15,147 nucleotides of DNA, taken from Cocleimonas sp. (GTDB lineage: Bacteria; Pseudomonadota; Gammaproteobacteria; Thiotrichales; Thiotrichaceae). Positions 8,573 to 15,147 of the stretch are shown piece after piece. The notes below the pieces were generated by a model. That model had not been told where the DNA came from. It ran no database searches and saw only the letters and a list, made by a program, of their open reading frames with translations. Within the stretch, counting starts at the first letter, position 1. The number at the start of each line of letters is the position of its first letter. The DNA lies in the NCBI GenBank assembly GCA_023146675.1, contig JAGLBQ010000238.1:1-15147 (forward strand). The letters are read 5' to 3'. The translations under genes were made by a program, and so were the position numbers.

Positions 8573-8600
8573 TTGACACTTTACATCTCATACCTATGCC
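8573..8600 (+). promoter_or_regulatory. Candidate sdhC promoter
   Basis: A perfect -35 hexamer TTGACA at 8573-8578 is followed after 16 nt by TATGCC (8595-8600), a poor -10 element. Transcription would then start near 8607, after the upstream in-frame ATG at 8596, which supports using the ATG at 8644. The weak -10 keeps this tentative. Confidence 0.35.
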
Positions 8601-8643
8601 CTGCACAGGAACAAGACTGAATATTTACCTTAGGAAAAAACAA

Positions 8644-9027
8644 ATGCCTTGGACTGATAAGCGACCCATGTCGCCACATTTGCAAATTTATCGAATGCCA
8701 ATAACAGCAGTATTATCTATTTTACATCGGGGAACAGGTGCTGTTTTATTTATTGGCTTATTACTGATGATATGGATTTTAGTCGCAGCGGCTAGTAGTG
8801 CTGATCACTGGCAAGTAGTGCATGGCTTTTTATCTAGTTGGTTTGGAATGCTTGTACTTTTTGGCTTTACCTTTTCGCTTTATTATCATTTTTGCAATGG
8901 TATTCGTCATTTGCTATGGGATATTGGTAAGGGATTGTCTATTGGGGAGGTACATAAATCAGCTTGGGTCGTGATTTTTAGCGCCATTATTTTAACCTTA
9001 ATGACTTGGACTACTGCTTATTTATAA
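8644..9027 (+). CDS. sdhC: Succinate dehydrogenase cytochrome b556 subunit
   Basis: A 127-residue membrane anchor subunit (E. coli SdhC has 129). The frame is open from an ATG at 8596, but AGGA at 8632-8635, 8 nt before the ATG at 8644, and the typical N-terminus RPMSPHLQIYRMPITA favour 8644. Family residues are present: S25, H28 and R29 in SILHRGTG (quinone-site region), and H82 and H89 in YHFCNGIRH (haem-ligand region). Three membrane helices lie at about 31-52, 63-90 and 103-126. It normally works with SdhD, SdhA and SdhB to pass electrons from succinate to quinone. Here sdhDAB do not follow: a hairpin and a convergent gene come next. The subunit looks intact, so the rest of the complex must be elsewhere or lost. 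Confidence 0.93.
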   Translation: MPWTDKRPMSPHLQIYRMPITAVLSILHRGTGAVLFIGLLLMIWILVAAASSADHWQVVHGFLSSWFGMLVLFGFTFSLYYHFCNGIRHLLWDIGKGLSIGEVHKSAWVVIFSAIILTLMTWTTAYL

Positions 9028-9036
9028 TTTATAAAT

Positions 9037-9060
9037 ATTGCTTCCACTCTAAGAAGCAAT
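9037..9060. terminator. Hairpin between convergent sdhC and the 536-residue membrane protein gene
   Basis: A perfect 8-bp stem, ATTGCTTC (9037-9044) and GAAGCAAT (9053-9060), has an 8-nt loop. It lies 10 nt after the sdhC stop and 28 nt from the stop of the convergent gene. There is no long T run on either side, although the minus-strand exit is AT-rich (ATTTAT). A bidirectional terminator is the simplest reading. Confidence 0.55.
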
Positions 9061-9087
9061 ACAGAATTCCATCATAACACGCTTTCG

Positions 9088-10698
9088 CTAATCAGGAATT
9101 TCATTATTAATATGCCATGCGTAATAAGCTTGCTGGAGCTCATCCCATAGCTTTTTAGGGAGTGTATATCGTGTATAAATTCGCTGTTCCGCATCGTCAT
9201 AAACATCGATTAATGAGGATTTTATTCCTTTATGCAGCTGCGCAAATTTCACATTATACGTTTTTGGTTTGCCTAACATTTTAGATGACTCCAACGCTTC
9301 GGCTAAATCCAAGACACCTCGCTGCTCTGGTGTCAGTTTATCCATTGTTGAGGGGACAACAAGGTGTGTTCCTGTTCGACTTCGATAGACATGTTTACGA
9401 AAATTATCCATAAACAAATAGCCATTGCCAACTTGGGCAAAAGAAGGAATATCGTTGATGCTAATATATCGACCTTTATAACGGCGATCTCCCCAACTAC
9501 GACGCTGATTTTCAATACCATCTGCAAGCCCAACGATAAAGATAAATAAGTCAATTAATCCACCTAAAAAGAGGGGTGCATAGTCTATTGAGGATATTTT
9601 GGTTGCATCTGCTTGCTCCACTGATTTTTCACCAAACATCGTAGTCAACCATGAGTTAGGCACGATTGCTTTGGGAATTGACATAAAAACGGTAAGCGCA
9701 CGCGTTAGTACTGCTTTTTCGCTATTAGGATTAAAGAGTTTGACTTCTTTTACCTTTGGTAGGGCATCAACCTGTTTAAGAATACCCGTGCCTTTTATAT
9801 CGATATTATCATCAGGGCAAGTAATTGCTGTACCCGATGAATCAATACCATCAGTGACTCGACCTTCGTACATATGTGCGCGTAGCATTGTTTTGAGGCT
9901 TAAAATATTACCATTAGATTTGTAACCATTAAGCCGCTGCACAGTACGATTCATTTCGTTTTGAATATCATCAGTGGACATTTTTTTCTGATTAAACTTA
10001 TCCATCAGTGCTTCTAGCTGGGTTATATCGCCAGAAACAGATTTATAGAGCCCTGTAATATCTCTTGATAAGGCTCTAAAAACACGGTCTTCTTTATCAC
10101 GATAACGACTGCGTGGCCCAGAATTTGGTGGTGAAATATAGCCACAAGTTCCACCTGTTTTTCTTTCTTCTTCTGCTTTATCACGTGAATAATCAGCTAA
10201 TTTAGTGGTATCAACCTGCACCATTTTAAACGCATCTTGATAATCCAACGCAGAGTTTTTAACCCGTTGTAATTGTGCTGAAAAGTTATCAAAAGCATAG
10301 CTATCGGCACGAAATAAATTGTAATAAAAACTATAGCTAAAGAAAACACTGACGCCCATCGTAACAATATAGACAAGCAACCATGTGAATTTAAGCAATA
10401 GTCGGCTGCGTATCATTTCAAACAGGGAAAACAACAACATGCCTTGTAGAACAATGACAAACAAAAATAAGACAACAATAAAAACTTGTGGGGTTTGCTC
10501 AAAGCTTCCGTATGAAAAACGAACTAAACCATCGTAGGTAGTATAAAAAGAAATGGATGAGAGCACGAACAAAAATAGCATGATAAATGTTCTTGCAGGA
10601 TTTTTTGCCATGAGTCGAAACAAGGAGGATCTTGGTTTTACTGCTACTTCTGTTGCCATATTTGTATGCTTATCCTTGACGATTTTTTGTAGAGACAT
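9088..10698 (-). CDS. Unrecognised inner-membrane protein with large predicted periplasmic domain
   Basis: A 536-residue protein that I cannot assign to a family. Hydrophobic helices lie at about 37-54, 72-93, 107-128 and 375-393. Arg/Lys-rich segments at about 98-103 (between helices 2 and 3) and 398-410 (after helix 4) place the N-terminus, that loop and the C-terminus in the cytoplasm. Residues 130-374 would then form a periplasmic domain. It is charged and largely helical, with a possible coiled coil at about 200-260. It contains the protein's only two cysteines, C185 (GGTCGY) and C294 (ITCPDD), a candidate disulfide. The C-terminal 140 residues are soluble, with no motif I know. ATG at 10698 has no clear ribosome binding site; ATG at 10659 is an alternative, with AAGGA at an overlong 13-nt spacing. 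The gene stands alone, convergent with sdhC and 233 nt from sppA. A sensor or membrane scaffold role would be guesswork. Confidence 0.85.
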   Translation of the reverse strand: MSLQKIVKDKHTNMATEVAVKPRSSLFRLMAKNPARTFIMLFLFVLSSISFYTTYDGLVRFSYGSFEQTPQVFIVVLFLFVIVLQGMLLFSLFEMIRSRLLLKFTWLLVYIVTMGVSVFFSYSFYYNLFRADSYAFDNFSAQLQRVKNSALDYQDAFKMVQVDTTKLADYSRDKAEEERKTGGTCGYISPPNSGPRSRYRDKEDRVFRALSRDITGLYKSVSGDITQLEALMDKFNQKKMSTDDIQNEMNRTVQRLNGYKSNGNILSLKTMLRAHMYEGRVTDGIDSSGTAITCPDDNIDIKGTGILKQVDALPKVKEVKLFNPNSEKAVLTRALTVFMSIPKAIVPNSWLTTMFGEKSVEQADATKISSIDYAPLFLGGLIDLFIFIVGLADGIENQRRSWGDRRYKGRYISINDIPSFAQVGNGYLFMDNFRKHVYRSRTGTHLVVPSTMDKLTPEQRGVLDLAEALESSKMLGKPKTYNVKFAQLHKGIKSSLIDVYDDAEQRIYTRYTLPKKLWDELQQAYYAWHINNEIPD

Positions 10699-10746
10699 TA
10701 TATATGCAACGTCTATAGTAATAACAGTGTGCTATGAAACTTATTG

Positions 10747-10772
10747 GCGTATCAAAGGCTATTTTGATACGC
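10747..10772. repeat. Strong hairpin / palindrome between sppA and the membrane protein gene
   Basis: GCGTATCAAA (10747-10756) and TTTGATACGC (10763-10772) form a perfect 10-bp stem with loop GGCTAT. It lies 160 nt after the sppA stop and about 50 nt upstream of the next gene's start, all on the minus strand. There is no T tract on the minus-strand exit, so it is an atypical terminator. An operator or 5'-leader element for the 536-residue protein is equally possible. Confidence 0.5.
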
Positions 10773-10879
10773 TTCATTCTTTAGTACATTCTACAAAGCT
10801 AAAGTTTTCACCTTCTAAGTACCAATGTAAAAATAACCTAACAAAATAATCTTCTATCAGTCCCACACAATATAGGCAG

Positions 10880-10894
10880 GTACTTTAATAGTAC
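10880..10894. repeat. Short inverted repeat downstream of sppA
   Basis: GTACT-TTAAT-AGTAC is a perfect 5-bp-arm palindrome, 38 nt beyond the sppA stop. It is too weak for a terminator by itself. It may be an operator-like site or chance. Confidence 0.25.
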
Positions 10895-10931
10895 AAATGG
10901 AGATTAATTTTATGTGTACTTAGCCCAATCC

Positions 10932-11894
10932 CTAATACAGTACTGTTTGGGGGATTTTCTCTCCCAATAATATACTACCAATAGAGGTACCAACACCCTG
11001 AGATAACTTATCTAATAATGTTTTTCTGGGGCTAAAATTAACAATGGTGTCAGCTTTAAAAACATCCCGTGCAACGGATTCTATACTACCAAACTCATCG
11101 ATGACACCTAGCTCTTTGGCATCCTTACCCGTCCAGAATAACCCTGTAAAAATATCCTCATTATCTTTTAAACGATCACCACGCCCTGCTTTTACAGCAC
11201 TGATAAAATGTTCATGAGTGCTTTCCAGCATTTTGGTGATATGCGCTTCAGCCTCTGGCGTAGTCGGTTTAAACGGATCCATTAATGCTTTGTATTTGCC
11301 CGCCGTCATTTCACGACTTTCAATACCAATTTTTTTCATAACCTCAACTACACCAAATGATTTCATGCGCACACCGATAGATCCTATTAATGTAGACCTA
11401 TTTGCATAAATTTTCTCGGCTGCAGAAACAATAAAATAACCACCTGATGCACATAAGTCTTCTGCTACTGCATAGATAGGCTTATCTTTATGAAGTTCAC
11501 GTAAGCGCATAATTTCATCATAAATCAGACTAGACTGTACAGGGCTACCGCCTGGTGTATTGCACTGAAGAATAATGCCTTTTACTTTGTCATCCTCAAA
11601 CGCTTCTTGTAATACGGGTATTATATTGGCTGCACTAGCCGCACTATCGGGCATAATAACGCCCTTTACTTCGATTAATGCGGTGTATTCATCCGACATA
11701 GAAAAACGTGTATCTTTCATTGATGAGGCTGTTTTAATCGCCGTGAACATTAAAAAAAATATTAAAGCGAAGATTAGCATAAATAATATCTTCCAGCGTC
11801 TTGCAGCGCGCTGTTCCTTAATTCCTTCTAATGCGACTTCTTTTAATGATTGAATCGCTTGCTGGTTTTCCATCTGTAAATTATCGTTATTCAT
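10932..11894 (-). CDS. sppA: S49-family signal peptide peptidase, short SppA type
   Basis: A 320-residue membrane-anchored serine protease of the short (single-domain) SppA type. One transmembrane helix lies at about 35-54 after a charged cytoplasmic N-terminus, placing the protease domain in the periplasm. The Ser-Lys dyad is visible: S150 in LCASGGYF and K202 in AGKYKALMDPF. Their 52-residue spacing equals that of the B. subtilis SppA dyad (S147/K199). NTPGGSP at 112-118 and the GSIGVR segment at 171-176 are family features. The enzyme degrades signal-peptide remnants and membrane peptides. Its ATG overlaps the end of the HAD phosphatase gene by 8 nt, and AAGGA sits 5 nt before it, so the two are translationally linked. 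It is the last gene of the rluC cluster. Confidence 0.95.
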   Translation of the reverse strand: MNNDNLQMENQQAIQSLKEVALEGIKEQRAARRWKILFMLIFALIFFLMFTAIKTASSMKDTRFSMSDEYTALIEVKGVIMPDSAASAANIIPVLQEAFEDDKVKGIILQCNTPGGSPVQSSLIYDEIMRLRELHKDKPIYAVAEDLCASGGYFIVSAAEKIYANRSTLIGSIGVRMKSFGVVEVMKKIGIESREMTAGKYKALMDPFKPTTPEAEAHITKMLESTHEHFISAVKAGRGDRLKDNEDIFTGLFWTGKDAKELGVIDEFGSIESVARDVFKADTIVNFSPRKTLLDKLSQGVGTSIGSILLGEKIPQTVLY

Positions 11895-12549
11895 TTAGTT
11901 CCTTAATTTTCTTTGAAATACTTCTTGCATTAGTCACATAAGCCACAGGTTTTTGTTGCATTAAACGTTGCAGATCATGCACACCATAGCTCACTGCAAG
12001 ACTTGCCATATTACCATTATTTGCCATTTGCAGATCATATTCACTATCACCAATCATTAATGCCGTTGCATGATGCATATTATAGTCGATTAAAATCTCA
12101 CTCAGCATCTGCGGGTCAGGTTTTGAACGCGTTTCATCAGCACAGCGGGTAATCGGAAAATAATCATGCAAATTTGTTTCATCCAATCCTTTCTCTAATC
12201 CCCGACGCGATTTACCCGTGGCAATGGCAAGATCATAACCGCCTTCTCGCAACTCATCTAGCATATCAACGACCCCTGCAAATAATGGGCTGGGGGTTTT
12301 ATCCTTAAATAAATAATAATCACGATACACAATAGCGGTTTGATTGATAAACTCCTGCGTGGCGTGTGGATACAAGGCATGAATCGCCTCTTCCAAGCCT
12401 AGACCAATAATATTGCGTATATCATCATCAGAACGTTGTTTAGCCCCGACTTCCTTCGTTGCCAATTGCATACAATTAATAATCTGCGCGGTGGAATCCA
12501 TTAAGGTTCCATCCCAATCGAAAATAATAAGTTGGTATTTTTTATTCAT
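11887..12549 (-). CDS. HAD-superfamily hydrolase, phosphoglycolate phosphatase-like
   Basis: From the ATG at 12549 this is a 220-residue HAD hydrolase. Motif I is FDWDGTLMDS with D11 and D13, motif II has T111 in IATGKS, motif III has K143 in SKPDP, and motif IV has D168/D172 in IGDSEYDLQMA. The helical cap between motifs I and II is of the C1 type seen in Gph-like phosphatases. The substrate cannot be told from sequence. The frame is open upstream to 12645, but residues there are hydrophobic and unlike the family, so MNKKYQLIIFDWDG is preferred. In-frame ATGs at 12558 and 12561 are alternatives and no ribosome binding site decides. It lies between rluC and sppA, the order known from Pseudomonas, and overlaps sppA by 8 nt. 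Confidence 0.92.
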   Translation of the reverse strand: MNKKYQLIIFDWDGTLMDSTAQIINCMQLATKEVGAKQRSDDDIRNIIGLGLEEAIHALYPHATQEFINQTAIVYRDYYLFKDKTPSPLFAGVVDMLDELREGGYDLAIATGKSRRGLEKGLDETNLHDYFPITRCADETRSKPDPQMLSEILIDYNMHHATALMIGDSEYDLQMANNGNMASLAVSYGVHDLQRLMQQKPVAYVTNARSISKKIKELNE

Positions 12550-12690
12550 TTTATACATCATAACGTGGGACAAAAAAAATATTTCTCGTAAAAGATGCAA
12601 AGCATACAAGACTATAATTTTATTGAGCAGGAGTAACTTACCCAAAAAAGTCTTTATCTTTTCTTAGCAGCTCTGTGTCTTTGCAAAATC

Positions 12691-13662
12691 CTATCTTATT
12701 TTATTAACAACCTGCTGTAAATCCTCAGCTAATGGAATTTCCTTTTTATAGGTCGTCCCCGAATAAGGAAGTTTGAACTCCACTTTAAATGCATGCAAAA
12801 ATAGCCGTTTCAAGCCTGTGCTTTTCTTAAATTCACGATTTAAGGCAAAATTTCCATACTGCGTATCGCCCAAAACAGGGAAATCCAACTCTGCTAACTG
12901 CGTTCTTATTTGATGCATTCTACCCGTCAGTAATTTCACCTCTATAAGTGTTGTCTTAGCAAATTCTTGCCTCGGATAGAAGATACTTTCAGCTACCTTG
13001 CCGCCCTCTTGAACTTGTACTTTTTGTTTTCTACCACGCTCACGCACCAAAGTATTACGCACATGCTGCCGCCCTGCTTTCCACTGCCCATGCACTAGGG
13101 ATTGATAATATTTATCAATCCCTCCCGATTTAAATAATTCATGTAATGACAGCAATGCTTTGCGATTTTTAGCCAATATAACAATACCGCTGGTGTCTTT
13201 ATCAAGACGGTGTGCTAGTTCCACAAAAGGAAGTGTAGCGCGTAATTGGCGAAATGCCTCAATCAAACCATAAGGGCTTCCCGTCCCACCATGCACGGCT
13301 AGACCTGCGGGTTTATTAATTAAAATTAAATCCTTATCTTCCAGCAAAATCGCTTGCTCTAATTGATCTAATAACTGCTGTGGTGCTTTTTTAGACTGTT
13401 TCTTATCAGGCAATATCATGGGTGGAATGCGCACCGACTCACCCACTTTTAATTTGCGATTTGGTTTAGCACGTTTTTTATCTACCCTAACCTCACCTTT
13501 GCGTAGGATTCTATACACAAAAGAGCGCGGCACATCTTTGATCTCACGCATTAAAAAATTATCTATGCGCTGTCCATCATGCGCCTCGGTTACTGTTACG
13601 AAGCGTACACTTTGCTTGGTAGGAGTTTGAGTTTGTTTTGATTGCTGGGGTTTGTCTGTCAT
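12691..13662 (-). CDS. rluC: 23S rRNA pseudouridine synthase RluC
   Basis: A 323-residue RluA-family pseudouridine synthase (E. coli RluC has 319). An S4 RNA-binding domain spans about residues 30-80 (QRIDNFL, SFVYRILRKGEVRV). The catalytic domain begins near 107 with LILINKPAGLAVHGG and carries the signature HRLDKDTSG at 151-159, with catalytic D154. RMHQIRTQL and a closing LFLHA segment are also typical. RluC-type enzymes isomerise three uridines in 23S rRNA domains II and V region (955, 2504, 2580 in E. coli numbering). The first 17 residues are a Gln/Thr/Lys-rich tail. It heads the rluC - HAD - sppA cluster. In several gammaproteobacteria rne lies divergently upstream, but here the position is taken by the VWA/PP2C pair. 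Confidence 0.95.
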   Translation of the reverse strand: MTDKPQQSKQTQTPTKQSVRFVTVTEAHDGQRIDNFLMREIKDVPRSFVYRILRKGEVRVDKKRAKPNRKLKVGESVRIPPMILPDKKQSKKAPQQLLDQLEQAILLEDKDLILINKPAGLAVHGGTGSPYGLIEAFRQLRATLPFVELAHRLDKDTSGIVILAKNRKALLSLHELFKSGGIDKYYQSLVHGQWKAGRQHVRNTLVRERGRKQKVQVQEGGKVAESIFYPRQEFAKTTLIEVKLLTGRMHQIRTQLAELDFPVLGDTQYGNFALNREFKKSTGLKRLFLHAFKVEFKLPYSGTTYKKEIPLAEDLQQVVNKIR

Positions 13663-13721
13663 GGGCGGGATGGTATCACTCTGCTAGCCTAAAAAATAGT
13701 TGGATATAATCTATCAATAAT

Positions 13722-14495
13722 TTATAGGCTCACAGATCCAAGATTACTTTTCCTCATAATAGCAATGCTACAATCATCCAGTGTTTTTTGGATAATTAAA
13801 TTTGAAAGGTTCTTTGATAGCGCCTCCGTTACTTTATTTTCACTCCCTAGTGCTAACCAGTTAATCATATCAATATTTGCTTTAGACAGCTCTTTTTTAT
13901 TACTATCATATAAACTTTCAGAAGTCCCATCTGACATTAATATAAAACCAATAATTTCTTTAATAGTCCCTTTTTTTATTCGCAGTCTATTTTTATTATT
14001 TTCACTAGTTGTAAAATAAGTTGAGTTATGAAATTCGCCATTTTCTGGCTCAGAGAGAACACGAATACTACCATCATTCATCAACCCACCAATAACACCA
14101 TCACCAATATGACCTATAATAAACTTATTATTTTTTACAACTATAAATAAAAGTGTTGATGATAATTCTTTGATATTTATTTTTTTCTCTTCTGAAAATA
14201 ATTTTAATTCTTTTTCTATAGACAATACTAAAACATTTGACAAATTATTTGAATCATATGTTTTGCTAAAATTACGCTGTAGTAACTCTAATATCTTTTC
14301 AGAAATAAATTCAGCACCCTTGTCTGAAAATTTACAACTTCCCGCGCCATCAGCAAGGGAAATTCCATAAAATCCCCCTGAAGAATGATGGGTAACAAGT
14401 TCTGCCACTTTATCTTGGCAGAGAACCCCCTTCTTGAAATGACCTCTACCACGAGCAGTAGCACTTGCCACAGACCATTGTTTATTTTCACTCAT
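13722..14495 (-). CDS. PP2C-family (PPM) protein phosphatase, TerY-P module type
   Basis: A 257-residue PP2C-like Ser/Thr phosphatase, close to a minimal PPM domain. Metal-binding motifs are in order: CQD with D28, LADGAGS with D49, GHIGDG with D132, ILMSDGTSES with D189, and LDDCSIAIM with D240/D241. All key acidic residues are therefore present and an active Mn/Mg-dependent phosphatase is expected. The N-terminal W.VASATARG.GH...G..CQD pattern is typical of PP2C partners of TerY-like VWA proteins. There is no signal peptide or membrane helix. Its ATG overlaps the TGA of the VWA gene (ATGA, 14492-14495) and it has little ribosome binding site of its own, so translation is probably coupled. 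The gene is strikingly AT-rich (9 G/C of 60 at 14161-14220 against 29 of 60 at 13021-13080 in rluC), suggesting a different origin. No kinase gene follows. Confidence 0.88.
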   Translation of the reverse strand: MSENKQWSVASATARGRGHFKKGVLCQDKVAELVTHHSSGGFYGISLADGAGSCKFSDKGAEFISEKILELLQRNFSKTYDSNNLSNVLVLSIEKELKLFSEEKKINIKELSSTLLFIVVKNNKFIIGHIGDGVIGGLMNDGSIRVLSEPENGEFHNSTYFTTSENNKNRLRIKKGTIKEIIGFILMSDGTSESLYDSNKKELSKANIDMINWLALGSENKVTEALSKNLSNLIIQKTLDDCSIAIMRKSNLGSVSL

Positions 14496-15147
14496 AAGGT
14501 AATCTCAATAACAGAAGGTACAGGGGGTAGAGAAGGTTTGTCTCCAGGAACCGATTGTGAAGCAACACTGACACTTTGGCTTAGCCATTCAAAAAACTCT
14601 TGAAAATCTTCAGGGGATTTAACTTTTAATACAAGATTATCTTTTAAGGATGAAAATTTCTTAAGTTCAGAAATATTAGCATCATCCCCTATAGCTACCG
14701 AAAAAACAGTCAGTTTTTTATTGCGAGATAACGCATTTACTTTTGAAACAACATCATCTATGGCATCTGTTGGTTCTCCATCACTCATTAAAACAAGCCA
14801 AGGTTGATAATAATCCACGCCTTTGCGAGAGTATTTGTTTTTTCTTTCTTCAAGTAATGCTAATGCTCGCTCTACACCTGCGCCCATTGATGTTACTCCA
14901 CTAGCATTTAGCATCGTAACGGACTGATAGTCAACACTAGCAAAATTAGCAATCGTTTCTACCCTAGAATTAAATGAAACGATTGATAATTCAACAGAAT
15001 ATCGAGCAACTTCATCATTTTTAATCGCCTCAAAAAAATATTTAACCCCCCCTATTGAGTTCATGAATAGGTTTCCCTTGCATTGAACCACTCGAATCAA
15101 GACATAAACAAACAGGTAGTCTTGTTGTTGGGTTTTCAATCAAATCT
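14492..15147 (-). CDS. TerY-type VWA-domain protein, frameshifted, N-terminus just beyond window edge
   Basis: Two frames join into one TerY-like von Willebrand A protein. From the right edge, the frame beginning at 15146 reads NPTTRLPVCLCLDSSGSMQG and then KPIHELNR, running into TAA at 15044-15042. The other frame continues GVKYFFEAIKNDEVARYS to the TGA at 14492-14494. Intact relatives read these segments contiguously. Removing one G from the seven-base tract at 15046-15052 restores a single frame. The metal-site (MIDAS) parts are DSSGS at 15098-15084, the Thr of SGVTSMG and the Asp of LMSDGEPTD. Residues after FFEWLSQSVS form the usual tail. Probably only a few N-terminal codons are missing. 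A frame opening with TTG at 15139 exists but lacks the MIDAS start. TerY-like proteins are cytosolic and work with a PP2C and a kinase. A shorter ATG-started product near 15060 would lack metal binding. Confidence 0.82.
15046..15052. repeat. Seven-base C (G on coding strand) homopolymer at the VWA frameshift
   Basis: C7 on the plus strand, G7 in the minus-strand message, lies exactly where the VWA reading frame breaks. Six bases would keep the frame open. Mononucleotide G tracts of this kind are slippage-prone in replication and error-prone in some sequencing chemistries. A T7 tract in the coding strand (15032-15038) lies close by. Confidence 0.8.

Noticed and set aside
13685..13730. AGCCTA...TAGGCT inverted repeat between PP2C and rluC genes as a terminator
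   Set aside because: Only 6-bp arms about 34 nt apart, without a T tract; too weak to call.
13837..13846. TTTTCACTCC as a third copy of the repeat arm
   Set aside because: It lies in frame inside the PP2C coding sequence and lacks the rest of the repeat, so chance is likelier.
14492..15139. Independent reading of the VWA gene as a TTG-started 215-residue protein
   Set aside because: Its first 20-odd residues are out-of-frame translation of the true N-terminus, whose DxSxS motif lies in the other frame.

Overview
The window looks like chromosomal DNA of a gammaproteobacterium of modest, uneven GC content. The evidence is gene content and gene order: polA, ppsA, zapE and sdhC of gammaproteobacterial type, a DUF1840 protein, and the compact order rluC - HAD phosphatase - sppA, which is a known gammaproteobacterial cluster (in Pseudomonas it lies beside rne). 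The sequence alone does not support naming a genus. No rRNA, tRNA or CRISPR array was seen.

Layout: (a) 1-742, minus strand: a membrane fatty acid desaturase whose C-terminus runs off the left edge. (b) 743-1558: about 0.8 kb without an intact gene, holding the frameshifted C-terminal remnant of an IS3-family transposase. (c) 1559-4306, minus: DNA polymerase I. (d) 4428-4754, plus: a small DUF1840 protein diverging from polA and converging on ppsA across a hairpin-rich gap. (e) 4851-7214, minus: phosphoenolpyruvate synthase, divergent from (f) 7394-9027, plus: zapE (AFG1-type ATPase) followed by a complete sdhC that is not followed by sdhD, sdhA or sdhB. (g) 9088-10698, minus: an unrecognised four-helix membrane protein with a large predicted periplasmic domain. 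(h) 10932-13662, minus: the rluC / HAD phosphatase / sppA cluster, with an 8-nt overlap between the last two. (i) 13722 to the right edge, minus: a von Willebrand A (VWA) protein of the TerY type coupled by an ATGA overlap to a PP2C phosphatase.

Most genes are housekeeping: replication and repair, gluconeogenesis, respiration and division, rRNA modification, membrane protein quality control. The accessory part is the VWA + PP2C pair at the right edge, which corresponds to two members of the three-gene TerY-phosphorylation (TerY-P) module. The usual kinase is not found downstream, where rluC begins. The VWA gene is split by a frameshift exactly at a seven-base G/C homopolymer, just after its metal-binding DxSxS motif. 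This suggests a sequencing error, a phase-variable tract or recent decay. The other points of interest are the orphan sdhC, the unknown membrane protein, the IS3 remnant and a short repeated GGAGTGAAA...TTCAGCTT motif downstream of polA and of the DUF1840 gene.
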